NCBI RefSeq assembly: GCF_000144605.1
Contig: NC_014375.1
Location: 1,674,001 to 1,738,000 of the forward strand
Reading direction: 5' to 3'
Origin: Brevundimonas subvibrioides ATCC 15264
GTDB lineage: Bacteria; Pseudomonadota; Alphaproteobacteria; Caulobacterales; Caulobacteraceae
DNA length: 64,000 bases
Position 1 is the first letter of the stretch. The number at the start of each line of letters is the position of its first letter. A model generated the notes under the pieces. That model worked only from the letters and a program-made list of their open reading frames with translations. It was not told the DNA's origin and made no database searches. A program made the translations under genes and the position numbers. Shown piece after piece: positions 46,283-54,837 of the stretch.

Positions 46283-47044
46283 GTGGACGTGACGGAACCG
46301 GATTCGAGCCCGAAACGGCTGACCAACGTGGCCGGCGTCATCGGCCTGGCGACCGCCGTGATCGGTCTGGCCGGGACGGGGCTGGCGGTCTGGGGCAGCA
46401 ACAAGCCGGCCCCCGCCGCCCCGACCGCGCCGTTGGAAGAGAGTCTCGATAATGTGCCGGCCATGGTCGACGGGCATATGAGCGGCCCGGCCTATGTCGA
46501 CTTCGTTTCCGGAAACACGCTCTGCTACGACAAGGACGTGGAGGGGGACTGTCAGGCGACGGTCGACCTGATCCAGCGCGGACCGCGGGCCTTCCGCGTC
46601 CGCTTCATGCTGGCGACCCGAATCCCCGATCCCGCCTACGACGCCATGGACCTGGCGGTCGTGGACGATTTCGAGGCGCGCGACCTGAAGCGGCCGGACG
46701 GCCTCGTGAAGGTCGACGAGGTCGACTACACCGTGACCCGCGACGGCATCTGCATCACGCCGGAGGTCCGTACCGCCGGGGCGGCCCGTTCGCTGGCCTT
46801 CGGGATCGGTGAGGACGGCCGGATGGTGCCGGTATCCTCGGCGGGCCTGTCGACCTTCCGCGAAAAGCTGCGCGAGGCCTGGGCCGGTGAATCGATCGCC
46901 GCCCGCCAGTGCTGGCAGTACCGGCTGGAGGGCAAGCAACTGCGCCAGGACTACTACCTGGACGGCGTCCTTCAGGCCGACGACGTCACGATGTGGGACT
47001 ACCTGCCGACCGACGCCTCGCCCTTGCTGCGCCTGCCCGAGTAG
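46283..47044 (+). CDS. Membrane-anchored protein of unknown function
   Basis: 253 residues with one N-terminal membrane helix (about 15-42, NVAGVIGLATAVIGLAGTGLAVWG), Pro/Ala-rich linker and an exported domain with four Cys (SGNTLCYDKDVEGDCQ, DGICI, RQCWQYRLEG), which may form disulfides. The start is GTG at 46283, or GTG at 46289. The last 59 bases overlap the convergent HAD phosphatase gene. No family recognised. Confidence 0.7.
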   Translation: MDVTEPDSSPKRLTNVAGVIGLATAVIGLAGTGLAVWGSNKPAPAAPTAPLEESLDNVPAMVDGHMSGPAYVDFVSGNTLCYDKDVEGDCQATVDLIQRGPRAFRVRFMLATRIPDPAYDAMDLAVVDDFEARDLKRPDGLVKVDEVDYTVTRDGICITPEVRTAGAARSLAFGIGEDGRMVPVSSAGLSTFREKLREAWAGESIAARQCWQYRLEGKQLRQDYYLDGVLQADDVTMWDYLPTDASPLLRLPE

Positions 47045-47690
47045 CCGGCCGTTCCTTGAAGACGCGGAAGCCCGCGATGTCGGCGATGGCCAGCATCTCG
47101 GTGTCGCCCGAGGTGTCGCCGTAGGCCGCCGCCAGCCGGACTTCGGGGCCGAAAGCCACGCGCAGCCGTCTGACCTTTTCCTCGCCCCGACAGTTGTCGC
47201 CCTCGAACGCCCCCGTGAACCAGCCCTTGTCGCCGATGACCAGATCGGTGCCCAGAAGGGTGTCGGCACCCAGCCGTTCGGCGAACGGACGCACGGTGAG
47301 GGCGGGGGAGGCGGTCACGATTGCGCGATGGGCGCCGCGTCGTCCCCAGTCCTCCCAGACCCGAAGCGCGTCCGGGCGCATCAGCCCGTCCCAGCGTTCG
47401 CGGGCGAACTGTTCGGCCTCGACCGCCAGGGCGACCGGGCTTGTGTAGGGCATGAAGCGCCGGACCGCCGCCTCCTTCAGCTTCTGCCGGTCGCGATCCA
47501 CGGCATAGGCGGCCAGCTGAGGGGCCATGGCCAGAAGCCCGGTGCGCCAGCGTTCGGGGCCGACCTTCCATCTCAGGAAGGCGGTGAAACTGTCGCGAAC
47601 CGTCAGGGTGCCGTCGAAATCGAAGGCGACGATGGCCTGACCGGGCACCGGCGACTGGCGAAACGCATCCTCGGTTCCCATGTCACCCAT
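46986..47690 (-). CDS. HAD-IB family phosphatase
   Basis: 234-residue phosphatase of the HAD-IB/SerB-like superfamily. Motif I FDFDGTLT (catalytic Asp pair), motif II VTASPAL, motif III/IV AAYGDTSGDTEML. The start at 47690 has AAGG upstream; ATG at 47681 is an alternative. The final ~20 residues (Arg/Ala-rich) lie in the overlap with the convergent gene and look non-conserved. Such enzymes act on phosphoserine-like or lipid-phosphate substrates; specificity unknown. Confidence 0.82.
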   Translation of the reverse strand: MGDMGTEDAFRQSPVPGQAIVAFDFDGTLTVRDSFTAFLRWKVGPERWRTGLLAMAPQLAAYAVDRDRQKLKEAAVRRFMPYTSPVALAVEAEQFARERWDGLMRPDALRVWEDWGRRGAHRAIVTASPALTVRPFAERLGADTLLGTDLVIGDKGWFTGAFEGDNCRGEEKVRRLRVAFGPEVRLAAAYGDTSGDTEMLAIADIAGFRVFKERPATRAGAARARRRSAGSPTS

Positions 47691-47876
47691 TCGCCTTGAT
47701 CCCACTCCAACGTGATCCATCCACGAACAGTTGTTGCGTCACCCCGGTCTTCGCGGGGTTGTCGTGGCGGTTCGGATGGGGGATTGTCATTTTTTGAATA
47801 TCTTCGCGTCCATAGTGGTGGAATCATTGCGAAGAAAGCGCGTTCCCTCTCCGGGACGCGAGAGTGAGAAGGGTCC

Positions 47877-49139
47877 ATGACCAAAGCCGCCGGCACCGAC
47901 GCCAAGAGCACCCTCTACTGCAGCTTCTGCGGAAAGAGCCAGCACGAGGTGCGCAAGCTCATCGCCGGACCCACCGTGTTCATCTGCGATGAATGCGTCG
48001 AACTGTGCATGGATATCATCCGCGAAGAGCACAAGATCGGCTTCGTGAAGTCCAAGGACGGCGTTCCGACGCCCAAGGAAATCCGCGAGGTCCTGGACGA
48101 CTACGTGATCGGCCAGAGCCACGCCAAGAAGGTGCTCTCGGTCGCGGTCCACAACCACTACAAGCGCCTGAACCACGCGACGAAGAACAACGACGTCGAG
48201 CTGGCCAAGTCCAACATCATGCTGATCGGGCCCACGGGCTCGGGCAAGACGCTGCTGGCCCAGACGCTGGCGCGCATCATCGACGTGCCCTTCACCATGG
48301 CCGACGCCACCACCCTGACCGAAGCCGGTTATGTGGGCGAGGACGTCGAGAACATCATCCTGAAGCTGCTCCAGGCCTCGGACTACAATGTCGAGCGGGC
48401 CCAGCGCGGCATCGTCTACATCGATGAAATCGACAAGATTTCGCGCAAGTCGGACAATCCCTCGATCACCCGCGACGTGTCGGGCGAGGGCGTGCAGCAG
48501 GCCCTGCTGAAGATCATGGAAGGCACGGTCGCCTCTGTGCCTCCGCAGGGTGGCCGCAAGCACCCGCAGCAGGAGTTCCTGCAGGTCGACACCGCCAACA
48601 TCCTGTTCATCGTCGGCGGCGCGTTCGCCGGGCTGGAGAAGGTGATCGCCGCGCGCGGAGCCGGGGCCTCGATCGGCTTCGGAGCCAAGGTCAAGGAAGT
48701 CGACGAGCGTCGTACGGGCGACATCCTGAAGGGCGTCGAGCCGGACGACCTGATGCGCTTCGGCCTCATCCCCGAGTTCATCGGCCGTCTGCCCGTCCTG
48801 GCGACGCTGGAAGATCTGGACGAGAAGGCGCTGGTCACCATCCTGACCGAGCCCAAGAACGCCCTGGTCAAGCAGTACAAGCGCCTGTTCGAAATGGAGA
48901 ACGTCGGCTTGACCTTCACCGACGACGCCCTGAACGCCGTCGCCAAGAAGGCCATCACCCGCAAGACCGGCGCCCGGGGCCTGCGTTCCATTCTGGAAGG
49001 CATCCTGCTGGAGACCATGTTCGAACTGCCGACCTTCGACGGTGTCGAGGAAGTGGTCGTCAATGCCGAGGTCATCGAGGGCAATGCCCAGCCTCTGCTG
49101 ATCTATGCCGAGAAGAAAAAGGCCGACGGCGCCGCCTGA
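47877..49139 (+). CDS. clpX: ATP-dependent Clp protease ATP-binding subunit ClpX
   Basis: 420-residue AAA+ unfoldase that feeds ClpP. The N-terminal zinc domain has Cys15, Cys18, Cys37 and Cys40; Walker A is GPTGSGKT (118-125); Walker [10 protein letters not shown] follows; [10 protein letters not shown] carries the IGF loop that docks into ClpP; the C-terminus has the sensor-2 motif TGARGLRSI. It precedes lon with one small lipoprotein gene in between on the other strand. Confidence 0.97.
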   Translation: MTKAAGTDAKSTLYCSFCGKSQHEVRKLIAGPTVFICDECVELCMDIIREEHKIGFVKSKDGVPTPKEIREVLDDYVIGQSHAKKVLSVAVHNHYKRLNHATKNNDVELAKSNIMLIGPTGSGKTLLAQTLARIIDVPFTMADATTLTEAGYVGEDVENIILKLLQASDYNVERAQRGIVYIDEIDKISRKSDNPSITRDVSGEGVQQALLKIMEGTVASVPPQGGRKHPQQEFLQVDTANILFIVGGAFAGLEKVIAARGAGASIGFGAKVKEVDERRTGDILKGVEPDDLMRFGLIPEFIGRLPVLATLEDLDEKALVTILTEPKNALVKQYKRLFEMENVGLTFTDDALNAVAKKAITRKTGARGLRSILEGILLETMFELPTFDGVEEVVVNAEVIEGNAQPLLIYAEKKKADGAA

Positions 49140-49160
49140 TCGGCGCGCCGCAACGAAACA

Positions 49161-49194
49161 GGGGGCGGCACCAGGCGGTGCCGCCCCTTTTTCT
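49161..49194 (+). terminator. Intrinsic terminator after clpX
   Basis: GGGGCGGCACC pairs with GGTGCCGCCCC around a four-base loop, followed by TTTTTCTTT. Confidence 0.87.
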
Positions 49195-49212
49195 TTGTCC
49201 CGAGGCCCGCGT

Positions 49213-49572
49213 TTACCGGGTGGCGGGTTTAGGGTGCAGGTTCGTGGCCTCGGCGGCTTCCTTGGCCGTGTCCCGGGTCGCTTCGGTCACCGGCGCGATG
49301 GCGGTGCCCGTCGAGCCCGCCGTGGCCGAACCGGCCGGATCTATGGTTTCGCCGTCGGCACCGGCGGTCAGGTCCCTGTTGGCACCGCTCGACCGGGCGG
49401 CTGCGCGGCCATTGGTGGCTGTCGCGGACGCGTCCGCTCCGGCGGCCTCAGCGGCGGTGGCCCCGGCGCCCATGGTCACGTCGTCGGTCGCGGGCGCGGT
49501 TTCGGTCTCGCGGTTGCAGGCACCGAGCGTCAGGACCGAAGCCGTCGCGGCCAGAATGATCAGAGTACGCAT
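49213..49572 (-). CDS. Small Ala/Thr-rich lipoprotein
   Basis: 119 residues: signal with lipobox LTLGAC (Cys 19), then a low-complexity Ala/Thr/Gly/Asp-rich tail with many TA and GA units. The start at 49572 has a near-perfect AGGGAGG seven bases upstream. Unknown function; convergent with clpX across its terminator. Confidence 0.7.
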   Translation of the reverse strand: MRTLIILAATASVLTLGACNRETETAPATDDVTMGAGATAAEAAGADASATATNGRAAARSSGANRDLTAGADGETIDPAGSATAGSTGTAIAPVTEATRDTAKEAAEATNLHPKPATR

Positions 49573-49931
49573 GAAGGGCCTCCCTTTGGATTTTCCTGTT
49601 GGGCGAGCAACGGCCAAGGTTCGGTTCGGTTGCGCGTGACGTCCGGGCTGCGTCCGCCGTGCCACAAGGCGAGCGGGCCATGAAACCGGCGACGCCGTGG
49701 ACCGACAACAGGACGACCTAGATCCGCCCGTCATCCGCACAAATCTTGCCGTCTCGGTACCTAATGACGCAACTGTGCACCGTAGCGCGGCGACGCTTGA
49801 ACCGGGCGGCGAAGGGGCCACATACTCATCCGAACGCCGTCGGAATCGACGGGCCTCTCCAGGGTGTCGCTGCATATCGCGGGGCGTCGGGGGAGGCGGG
49901 CCGGAGATCGTCAATGGCCCAGGAGCGCATA
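49573..49931. other. 359-base lon upstream region
   Basis: Divergent region between the lipoprotein gene and lon. It contains a heat-shock-like promoter candidate and no convincing gene. The lon frame is open for 186 bases upstream of the chosen start but shows no conserved protein sequence there. Confidence 0.6.
49796..49826 (+). promoter_or_regulatory. Possible RpoH-type promoter for lon
   Basis: CTTGAA (the core of the sigma-32 -35 element) is followed after about 15 bases by GCCACATAC, a loose match to the -10 element. lon is a classical heat-shock gene. The -10 match is weak. Confidence 0.35.
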
Positions 49932-52334
49932 ATGTCCGAGTCAAAGATCCTGCCCGTCCTGCCTTTGCGGGACATCGTCGTGTTTCCTCACATGGTCGTG
50001 CCGCTCTTCGTAGGGCGCGAGAAATCCGTGCGGGCGCTCGACGAGATCATGAAGGGTGAAAAGCAGATCCTGCTGGCCACTCAGAAGAACAGCGTCGACG
50101 ACGATCCGTCGCCCGACGCCATCTATCCCATCGGCGTGCTGGCCACCGTGCTGCAGCTGCTGAAACTGCCCGACGGCACCGTGAAGGTGCTGGTCGAAGG
50201 CAAGGGCCGGGCGCGCCTGACCCGATTCACCGACCGTGAGGATTATTTCGAGGCCGAAGCCGTCGAGGTCGAGGACGACCTGGGCGACCCGTCCCAGGCC
50301 GAGGCCTTGCTGCGCGCGGTCGTCGAGCAGTTCGAGAACTATGTGAAGCTGAACAAGAAGGTCCCGCCCGAGGCCCTCAGCTCCATCCCCCAGATCACCG
50401 ATGCCTCCAAGCTGGCCGACAGCGTCGCCGCCCATCTGTCGGTGAAGATCGCCGACAAGCAGGCGCTGCTGGAAACCATCGTGGTGCCCCAGCGGCTGGA
50501 GAAGGTCTATGGCCTGATGGAGGGCGAGATCAGCGTCCTGCAGGTCGAGAAGAAGATCCGCTCGCGCGTGAAGCGCCAGATGGAGAAGACCCAGCGCGAA
50601 TATTATCTGAACGAGCAGATGAAGGCGATCCAGCGCGAGCTGGGCGAGACCGACGATGCCCGCGACGAGATCATGGAGCTGGAGAAGCGCATCCGGAAGA
50701 CGCGCCTGTCCAAGGAGGCCCGCACCAAGGCCGAGGCCGAGGTCAAGAAGCTGCGCAACATGAGCCCCATGTCGGCCGAATCGACGGTGGTGCGGAACTA
50801 CCTCGACTGGCTGCTGGCGATCCCGTGGGGCAAGGCCAAGCAGAAGCCGATCGACCTGAACAAGGCCGAGGCGATCCTCGAGGAGGATCACTACGGCCTC
50901 GAGAAGGTCAAGGAACGCATCATCGAGTATCTGGCCGTCCAGGCCCGTACCAACTCGCTGAAGGGTCCGATCCTGTGCCTTGTCGGCCCTCCGGGCGTCG
51001 GTAAGACGTCGCTGGCCAAGTCGATCGCCAAGGCGACGGGGCGTGAATACGTCCGCATGTCGCTGGGCGGGATGCGCGACGAGGCCGAGATCCGCGGTCA
51101 CCGCCGGACCTACATCGGCTCGATGCCCGGCAAGATCATCCAGTCGATGAAGAAGGTGAAGACCACCAACGCCTTCATCCTGCTGGACGAGATCGACAAG
51201 CTGGGTGCCGACTGGCGCGGGGACCCTTCCTCGGCCCTGCTGGAGGTGCTGGATCCGGCGCAGAACAATGCGTTCGGCGACCACTACCTCGAGGTGGACT
51301 ACGACCTGTCCAACGTCATGTTCGTGACCACGGCCAACAGCCTGAACATGCCCCAGCCCCTGATGGACCGGATGGAGATCATCCGGGTCAGTGGCTACAC
51401 CGAGGCCGAGAAGGTCGAGATCGCCAAGCGGCACGTCCTGCCCAAGGTCACGACCGAGAACGGCCTGACCCCGGCCGAGTTCATCGTGCCCGAGGACACG
51501 ATCCGTGACCTGATCCGCTACTACACGCGGGAAGCCGGGGTACGCTCGCTGGAACGGGCCTTGGGTGGTCTGGCCCGCAAGGCCGTGCGCGAGATGTCCA
51601 AGGAGAACACCCTCTCGATCACCGTCGATGCGGAGAAGCTGGCGACCTATGCGGGCGTCCAGAAGTTCCGCTTCGGCGAGACCGATGAGGAGGATCAGGT
51701 CGGCATCGTCACCGGCCTGGCCTGGACCGAGTTCGGCGGCGAGATCCTGACCATCGAGGCGATCAAGATGCCGGGCCGCGGTCGCATGACCGTGACCGGC
51801 AACCTGAAGGAGGTGATGAAGGAGTCGATCTCCGCCGCCGCGTCCTACGTCCGGGCCCGCTCGCTCAGCTTCGGCGTCAAGCCGCCGGTGTTCGAGAAGA
51901 CCGACATCCACGTCCACGTGCCGGACGGCGCCACGCCCAAGGACGGTCCGTCCGCCGGCGTCGCCATGACCGTGGCCATGGTCTCGGTCCTGACCGGGGT
52001 GCCGATCCGGAAGGATATCGCCATGACGGGCGAGATCACCCTGCGCGGCCGCGTCACCGCCATCGGTGGTCTGAAGGAGAAGCTGCTCGCGGCCCTGCGT
52101 TCGGGCGTCAAGACCGTGCTGATCCCGCAGGAGAACGAGAAGGACCTCGCCGACGTGCCCGACAACGTGAAGGGCGCGCTGGAGATCGTGCCGATCTCGA
52201 CGGCCGACGAGGCCCTGAAATGGGCTCTGACCGGCTCGCTGACGGCGGTGGAGTGGGACGAGGTGGCCGAGCCGCTGAACCCCGCGCCGGCGACCGTGCC
52301 GCCGATCGACGGCACGACCGTCGTCAGCCACTAG
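49932..52334 (+). CDS. lon: ATP-dependent protease Lon
   Basis: 800-residue AAA+ serine protease that degrades misfolded and regulatory proteins. The N-terminal LON domain begins MSESKILPVLPLRDIVVFPHMVVPLFVGR; Walker A GPPGVGKT is at 352-359; the proteolytic domain has the catalytic Ser674 in DGPSAGVAM and the Lys in GGLKEK about 43 residues later. The start at 49932 follows AGGAGCG and matches the family N-terminus. Downstream there is no hupB, the frequent neighbour of lon, but a tRNA-Val gene. Confidence 0.97.
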   Translation: MSESKILPVLPLRDIVVFPHMVVPLFVGREKSVRALDEIMKGEKQILLATQKNSVDDDPSPDAIYPIGVLATVLQLLKLPDGTVKVLVEGKGRARLTRFTDREDYFEAEAVEVEDDLGDPSQAEALLRAVVEQFENYVKLNKKVPPEALSSIPQITDASKLADSVAAHLSVKIADKQALLETIVVPQRLEKVYGLMEGEISVLQVEKKIRSRVKRQMEKTQREYYLNEQMKAIQRELGETDDARDEIMELEKRIRKTRLSKEARTKAEAEVKKLRNMSPMSAESTVVRNYLDWLLAIPWGKAKQKPIDLNKAEAILEEDHYGLEKVKERIIEYLAVQARTNSLKGPILCLVGPPGVGKTSLAKSIAKATGREYVRMSLGGMRDEAEIRGHRRTYIGSMPGKIIQSMKKVKTTNAFILLDEIDKLGADWRGDPSSALLEVLDPAQNNAFGDHYLEVDYDLSNVMFVTTANSLNMPQPLMDRMEIIRVSGYTEAEKVEIAKRHVLPKVTTENGLTPAEFIVPEDTIRDLIRYYTREAGVRSLERALGGLARKAVREMSKENTLSITVDAEKLATYAGVQKFRFGETDEEDQVGIVTGLAWTEFGGEILTIEAIKMPGRGRMTVTGNLKEVMKESISAAASYVRARSLSFGVKPPVFEKTDIHVHVPDGATPKDGPSAGVAMTVAMVSVLTGVPIRKDIAMTGEITLRGRVTAIGGLKEKLLAALRSGVKTVLIPQENEKDLADVPDNVKGALEIVPISTADEALKWALTGSLTAVEWDEVAEPLNPAPATVPPIDGTTVVSH

Positions 52335-52343
52335 GCCAAAGCG

Positions 52344-52378
52344 TCTCCTCCCTGTCGGCGCCGCCGATGGGGAGGACC
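52344..52378 (+). terminator. Hairpin after lon
   Basis: TCCTCCC and GGGGAGGA with inner TCGGCG/GCCGA pairing form a compound stem ten bases after the stop. There is no T-tract, so termination is uncertain. Confidence 0.4.
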
Positions 52379-52452
52379 GCGGCCGATTTTCGTGCCGTGA
52401 CGCAGCGGTTCTGGACGCCACGGGTTTCCGCAGGCAAACAGACCGTCTGGAT

Positions 52453-52529
52453 GGGCGGCTAGCTCAGCTGGTCAGAGCATCTCGTTTACACCGAGAGGGT
52501 CGGCGGTTCGAACCCGTCGCCGCCTACCA
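52453..52529 (+). tRNA. tRNA-Val (TAC)
   Basis: Acceptor GGGCGGC pairs with GCCGCCT (G1.U72 wobble), discriminator A and encoded CCA. Anticodon stem TCTCG/CGAGA with loop TTTACAC and anticodon TAC at 52487-52489; T loop GGTTCGAACCC. Its 3' end is the beginning of a direct repeat found again at 61619. Confidence 0.96.
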
Positions 52530-52573
52530 ACTTTCCCCGGCAAAATCAAAGATATAGAGCGATTTTGCCGGGG
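52515..52573 (+). repeat. Left direct repeat: tRNA-Val 3' end plus hairpin
   Basis: 59 bases starting in the tRNA acceptor arm (CGTCGCCGCC) and ending with the hairpin CCCCGGCAAAATC / GATTTTGCCGGGG, which is probably the tRNA terminator. The copy at 61619-61677 has the same length with about a dozen substitutions and no gaps. Confidence 0.75.
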
Positions 52574-52800
52574 TCGCTTGTTCCGGATTCGGATAAAGGT
52601 GTGCCAAGGGGGGGCAGTAGGGGCGGCAGTTTGTGCGGATTTCGCTGACTGTCCTGAAACACTGTGGGCCTCTGGCCGTCCGAACGGGGGCAGTTCCAGC
52701 GTTCCCCCGGTTCTTTTTGCGTGGGAGTTTTGGAAGGAAGCCGGTCCGGCCCCAACTGCCCTGGCACGGTCCGGTGGACGCTGGTCGCCGTCTTCCTGTC

Positions 52801-52918
52801 AATCGAAACAGGCGGGGAGTTTGAGTCCATCGCGTCGGGCTTCGCCCTGATCGGTCTTGGGGCGGATCTTGACCGGCGGAAACAGCGAAGAGCCCTCGTC
52901 GGGCCCGCGGGCGTCTAA
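52801..52918 (+). pseudogene. Decayed 3' end of a YegD-type Hsp70 gene
   Basis: Translates as IETGGEFESIASGFALIGLGADLD..QRRALVGPAGV and a stop, closely matching the last 36 or so codons of the intact gene at 61855-63180 (IETGGEFESIASGLALIGLEADLD). Nucleotide identity is high over the first 90 bases. The rest of the gene is absent. The sequence at 52574-52800 shows no convincing remainder. Confidence 0.75.
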
Positions 52919-52951
52919 CGAGGCACATCGCGCGACAGCGGACGTGCCGGG

Positions 52952-52976
52952 TGTCTGCCAAGGGTGGGAAGCGGAC
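52952..52976. repeat. REP-like hairpin, copy 1
   Basis: TGTCTGC-CAAGGGTGGGAA-GCGGAC, a degenerate member of a GTCCGC...GCGGAC hairpin family also found at 53526 and 53952. Confidence 0.5.
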
Positions 52977-52991
52977 CCGTTCGTTCGGAGC

Positions 52992-53483
52992 CTAAGGAAG
53001 TCTGGCATCAACCCGCCCGATCTTCGCTGACAAGGCCCAGACTCCGATCACGCTCACGAACATCAAAAACAATGTGACCACTATGCGCCCCAATGGCGCA
53101 TGGCGATTGGCGGCATCCGCGTTTTCCAAAGCTTGAGCCGCAAACCACAGCACGACGATCCAGACAGCGAAGAACGCCAACGACGTTGGACTGTTCTTTG
53201 TGGGCAAGTCAGCCAGCGCCGCGACAAGGGCAATAACTGGGGGGGCAGCGAACATCCATGCCCAGAAGGGTGCCCGAGGGGTCACTACCGTTTCATTGGC
53301 TACGACATAAATCGACCAGAACCAGAAGCAGGCGGATGCGATTGGCACCGTTGTCAGAAGGGCGCGCACCAACGGCGACACCGTCGTGCCCGACGCTATG
53401 ACCTGCGCTAGCGCGCTGATTACGAGAACCGATGTGAGGATGGCAGGGTGCGCGCGCGCAGCGCGACGAGCGAGATCGATCAT
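52992..53483 (-). CDS. Small integral membrane protein, unknown function
   Basis: 163 residues with four predicted membrane helices (about 14-32, 40-60, 74-92, 100-120, with a further one at 137-155). It has no recognised family motif. The start at 53483 has AAGGA about 8-12 bases upstream; the frame is open further but would run through a REP-like hairpin. It is the first gene after the YegD remnant, in a region of sparse small genes. Confidence 0.65.
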   Translation of the reverse strand: MIDLARRAARAHPAILTSVLVISALAQVIASGTTVSPLVRALLTTVPIASACFWFWSIYVVANETVVTPRAPFWAWMFAAPPVIALVAALADLPTKNSPTSLAFFAVWIVVLWFAAQALENADAANRHAPLGRIVVTLFLMFVSVIGVWALSAKIGRVDARLP

Positions 53484-53525
53484 GGATCTTTGTCCTTGCC
53501 CAATCCGACTAGCACAATGGCTAAA

Positions 53526-53552
53526 CGTCCGTTCAGGGTCGGAAGCGGACAG
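53526..53552. repeat. REP-like hairpin, copy 2
   Basis: CGTCCG-TTCAGGGTCGGAAG-CGGACAG: arms GTCCG/CGGAC flanking GGGTCGGAA, the same central sequence as the other copies. Confidence 0.55.
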
Positions 53553-53566
53553 TCGGGCAGGCGCGG

Positions 53567-53785
53567 TTAGCGGACGACGGATTCCCGCGCAGTGCAACGT
53601 AGCAGATCAGGATAGTCCTCCGCGCTGCCACGGCGAACATGTATGCTGGTGAAGCCCGCTCGTTCGACTGCCCTCCGCGCGGTATCAATGCACCGCCGGT
53701 CCTGGTCGGTTTGCCACACGACGTCCAGCCCGGACTTGTCGGGCAGCGCAGCGAGCCATCCCTCGACCATTGTGACATTCGGCAT
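53567..53785 (-). CDS. Small hypothetical protein
   Basis: 72 residues beginning MPNVTMVEGWLAALPDKSGLDVVWQ, with mixed alpha/beta composition and two Cys. The start at 53785 has AGGA eight bases upstream. No family recognised; the composition is protein-like but the evidence is limited. Confidence 0.45.
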   Translation of the reverse strand: MPNVTMVEGWLAALPDKSGLDVVWQTDQDRRCIDTARRAVERAGFTSIHVRRGSAEDYPDLLRCTARESVVR

Positions 53786-53806
53786 CCACATGTCCTGGAT
53801 CGAAAA

Positions 53807-53926
53807 CTAGCATTGATCCTCGCGGTATTTGACCGTGACGGGGTAGCCTGGGACCGCGATCTCCCTTGGGGCCGACGCGCAGGCCGCAGGCAAGAACAGC
53901 ATGGCTGCGAAGAGGGCGGTTCTCAT
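53807..53926 (-). CDS. Very small lipoprotein
   Basis: 39 residues: MRTALFAAMLFLPAAC with a lipobox-type Cys at 16, then a short tail with PGYPVTVKYREDQC. The frame is open upstream but crosses a REP-like hairpin, so the short form is preferred. Weak ribosome binding site. Confidence 0.45.
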   Translation of the reverse strand: MRTALFAAMLFLPAACASAPREIAVPGYPVTVKYREDQC

Positions 53927-53951
53927 TCGAGAAGCATCTTCTCTCGTGCCA

Positions 53952-53978
53952 ATGTCCGCAATGGGTCGGCAGCGGTCC
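53952..53978. repeat. REP-like hairpin, copy 3
   Basis: ATGTCCGC-AATGGGTCGGC-AGCGGTCC: arms close to GTCCGC/GCGGAC around GGGTCGG. Confidence 0.5.
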
Positions 53979-54186
53979 AAAGCCCTAGCCCGAAAGCAGA
54001 TATTGCCCAGCGCGTTTGCGCCTGCCGGCGATTCCAGGAAAAGTACTGCGGGTCGCCTGACTGACAGCACCGGGACAAGCCGTATCGGCCCCCCTGAGAC
54101 ATAGCGGCGAGTTGGCGGTAGTTTTCGTCCTGCCGCAAGCCGCAGCCTGAGGTTGACGCCCAGCTATCTGTTGGTATGCCTTGCGG

Positions 54187-54837
54187 GTGCCATTTATCGC
54201 CCGTCCGCCTGTTCACCAGACCAACAGCTCGGCGGACGCAACGTTCGCGCAGGCGCACTCCAGACTTCTCGCCGACGAGCGCCTCCAGTTCGATCGGACC
54301 GGTTTCACTCCGCCGGAAGTCCCGGGCTGGCTCCGGTGGATCCCTGAAGCGCTGCGCGCCATCGCGCCACTTCTGGAGATCATCTTCTGGGTCGGTCTGG
54401 CGATCATCGTGGCCCTGGTCTGCTGGTTCATCATACGCGAACTGCTGGGCCTGCGTCTGCCCCGCCCGAAGGCGGAGGCGGCCGTCGTCGCGGCTCAGCC
54501 CGAGTGGCGGCCAGACGAAGCCACCGCACGCAACCTTCTGGCCGGTGCCGACGCGCTCGCGGCCGAGGGTCGCTACGCCGAGGCTGCGCACCTGCTGCTG
54601 ATGCGCAGCGTGGAGGACATCGAGCAGCGCAAGCCGCACGCGATAAAGGTTTCGCTTACGACCCGCGAAATCGCCATGGCGGCGTCGCTGCCCGAGGTCG
54701 CCCGCCCGGCGTTCATTCGCATCGGCCAGGTTGTGGAGCGCAGCCTGTTCGGCGGGCGACCGGTCGACGCCCAGGATTTCGCCGACTGCCGACGCGCCTA
54801 TGAGGACTTCGCCCTGCCCGCCGGATGGCGCACGTGA
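54187..54837 (+). CDS. DUF4129-type membrane protein of the MoxR operon
   Basis: 216 residues: an N-terminal exported segment with LLADERLQFDRTGFTPP, a membrane helix (about 64-86, LEIIFWVGLAIIVALVCWFIIREL) and a cytoplasmic helical DUF4129 domain with ARNLLAGADALAAEGRYAEAAHLLLMRSVEDIEQRKP and AFIRIGQVVERSLFGGRP. The start is unclear; GTG at 54187 and TTG at 54181 are both possible, neither with a strong ribosome binding site. It overlaps the next gene and opens a six-gene coupled operon. Confidence 0.8.
   Translation: MPFIARPPVHQTNSSADATFAQAHSRLLADERLQFDRTGFTPPEVPGWLRWIPEALRAIAPLLEIIFWVGLAIIVALVCWFIIRELLGLRLPRPKAEAAVVAAQPEWRPDEATARNLLAGADALAAEGRYAEAAHLLLMRSVEDIEQRKPHAIKVSLTTREIAMAASLPEVARPAFIRIGQVVERSLFGGRPVDAQDFADCRRAYEDFALPAGWRT

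Larger units (their letters stand above)
52574..52991. other. Non-coding stretch with gene remnant and REP-like hairpin
   Basis: From the left direct repeat to the small membrane protein gene. It holds the YegD remnant (52801-52918) and one REP-like hairpin (52952-52976). No intact gene is recognised. Confidence 0.6.

Noticed and set aside
49933..52421. 826-codon frame antisense to lon
   Set aside because: Mirror of the lon codon pattern; His/Asp/Leu-rich with no domain; lon itself is fully supported.
52513..52961. Short frames on both strands after tRNA-Val
   Set aside because: They cross the tRNA, its hairpin or the yegD remnant and have no start signals; interpreted as non-coding with a remnant.
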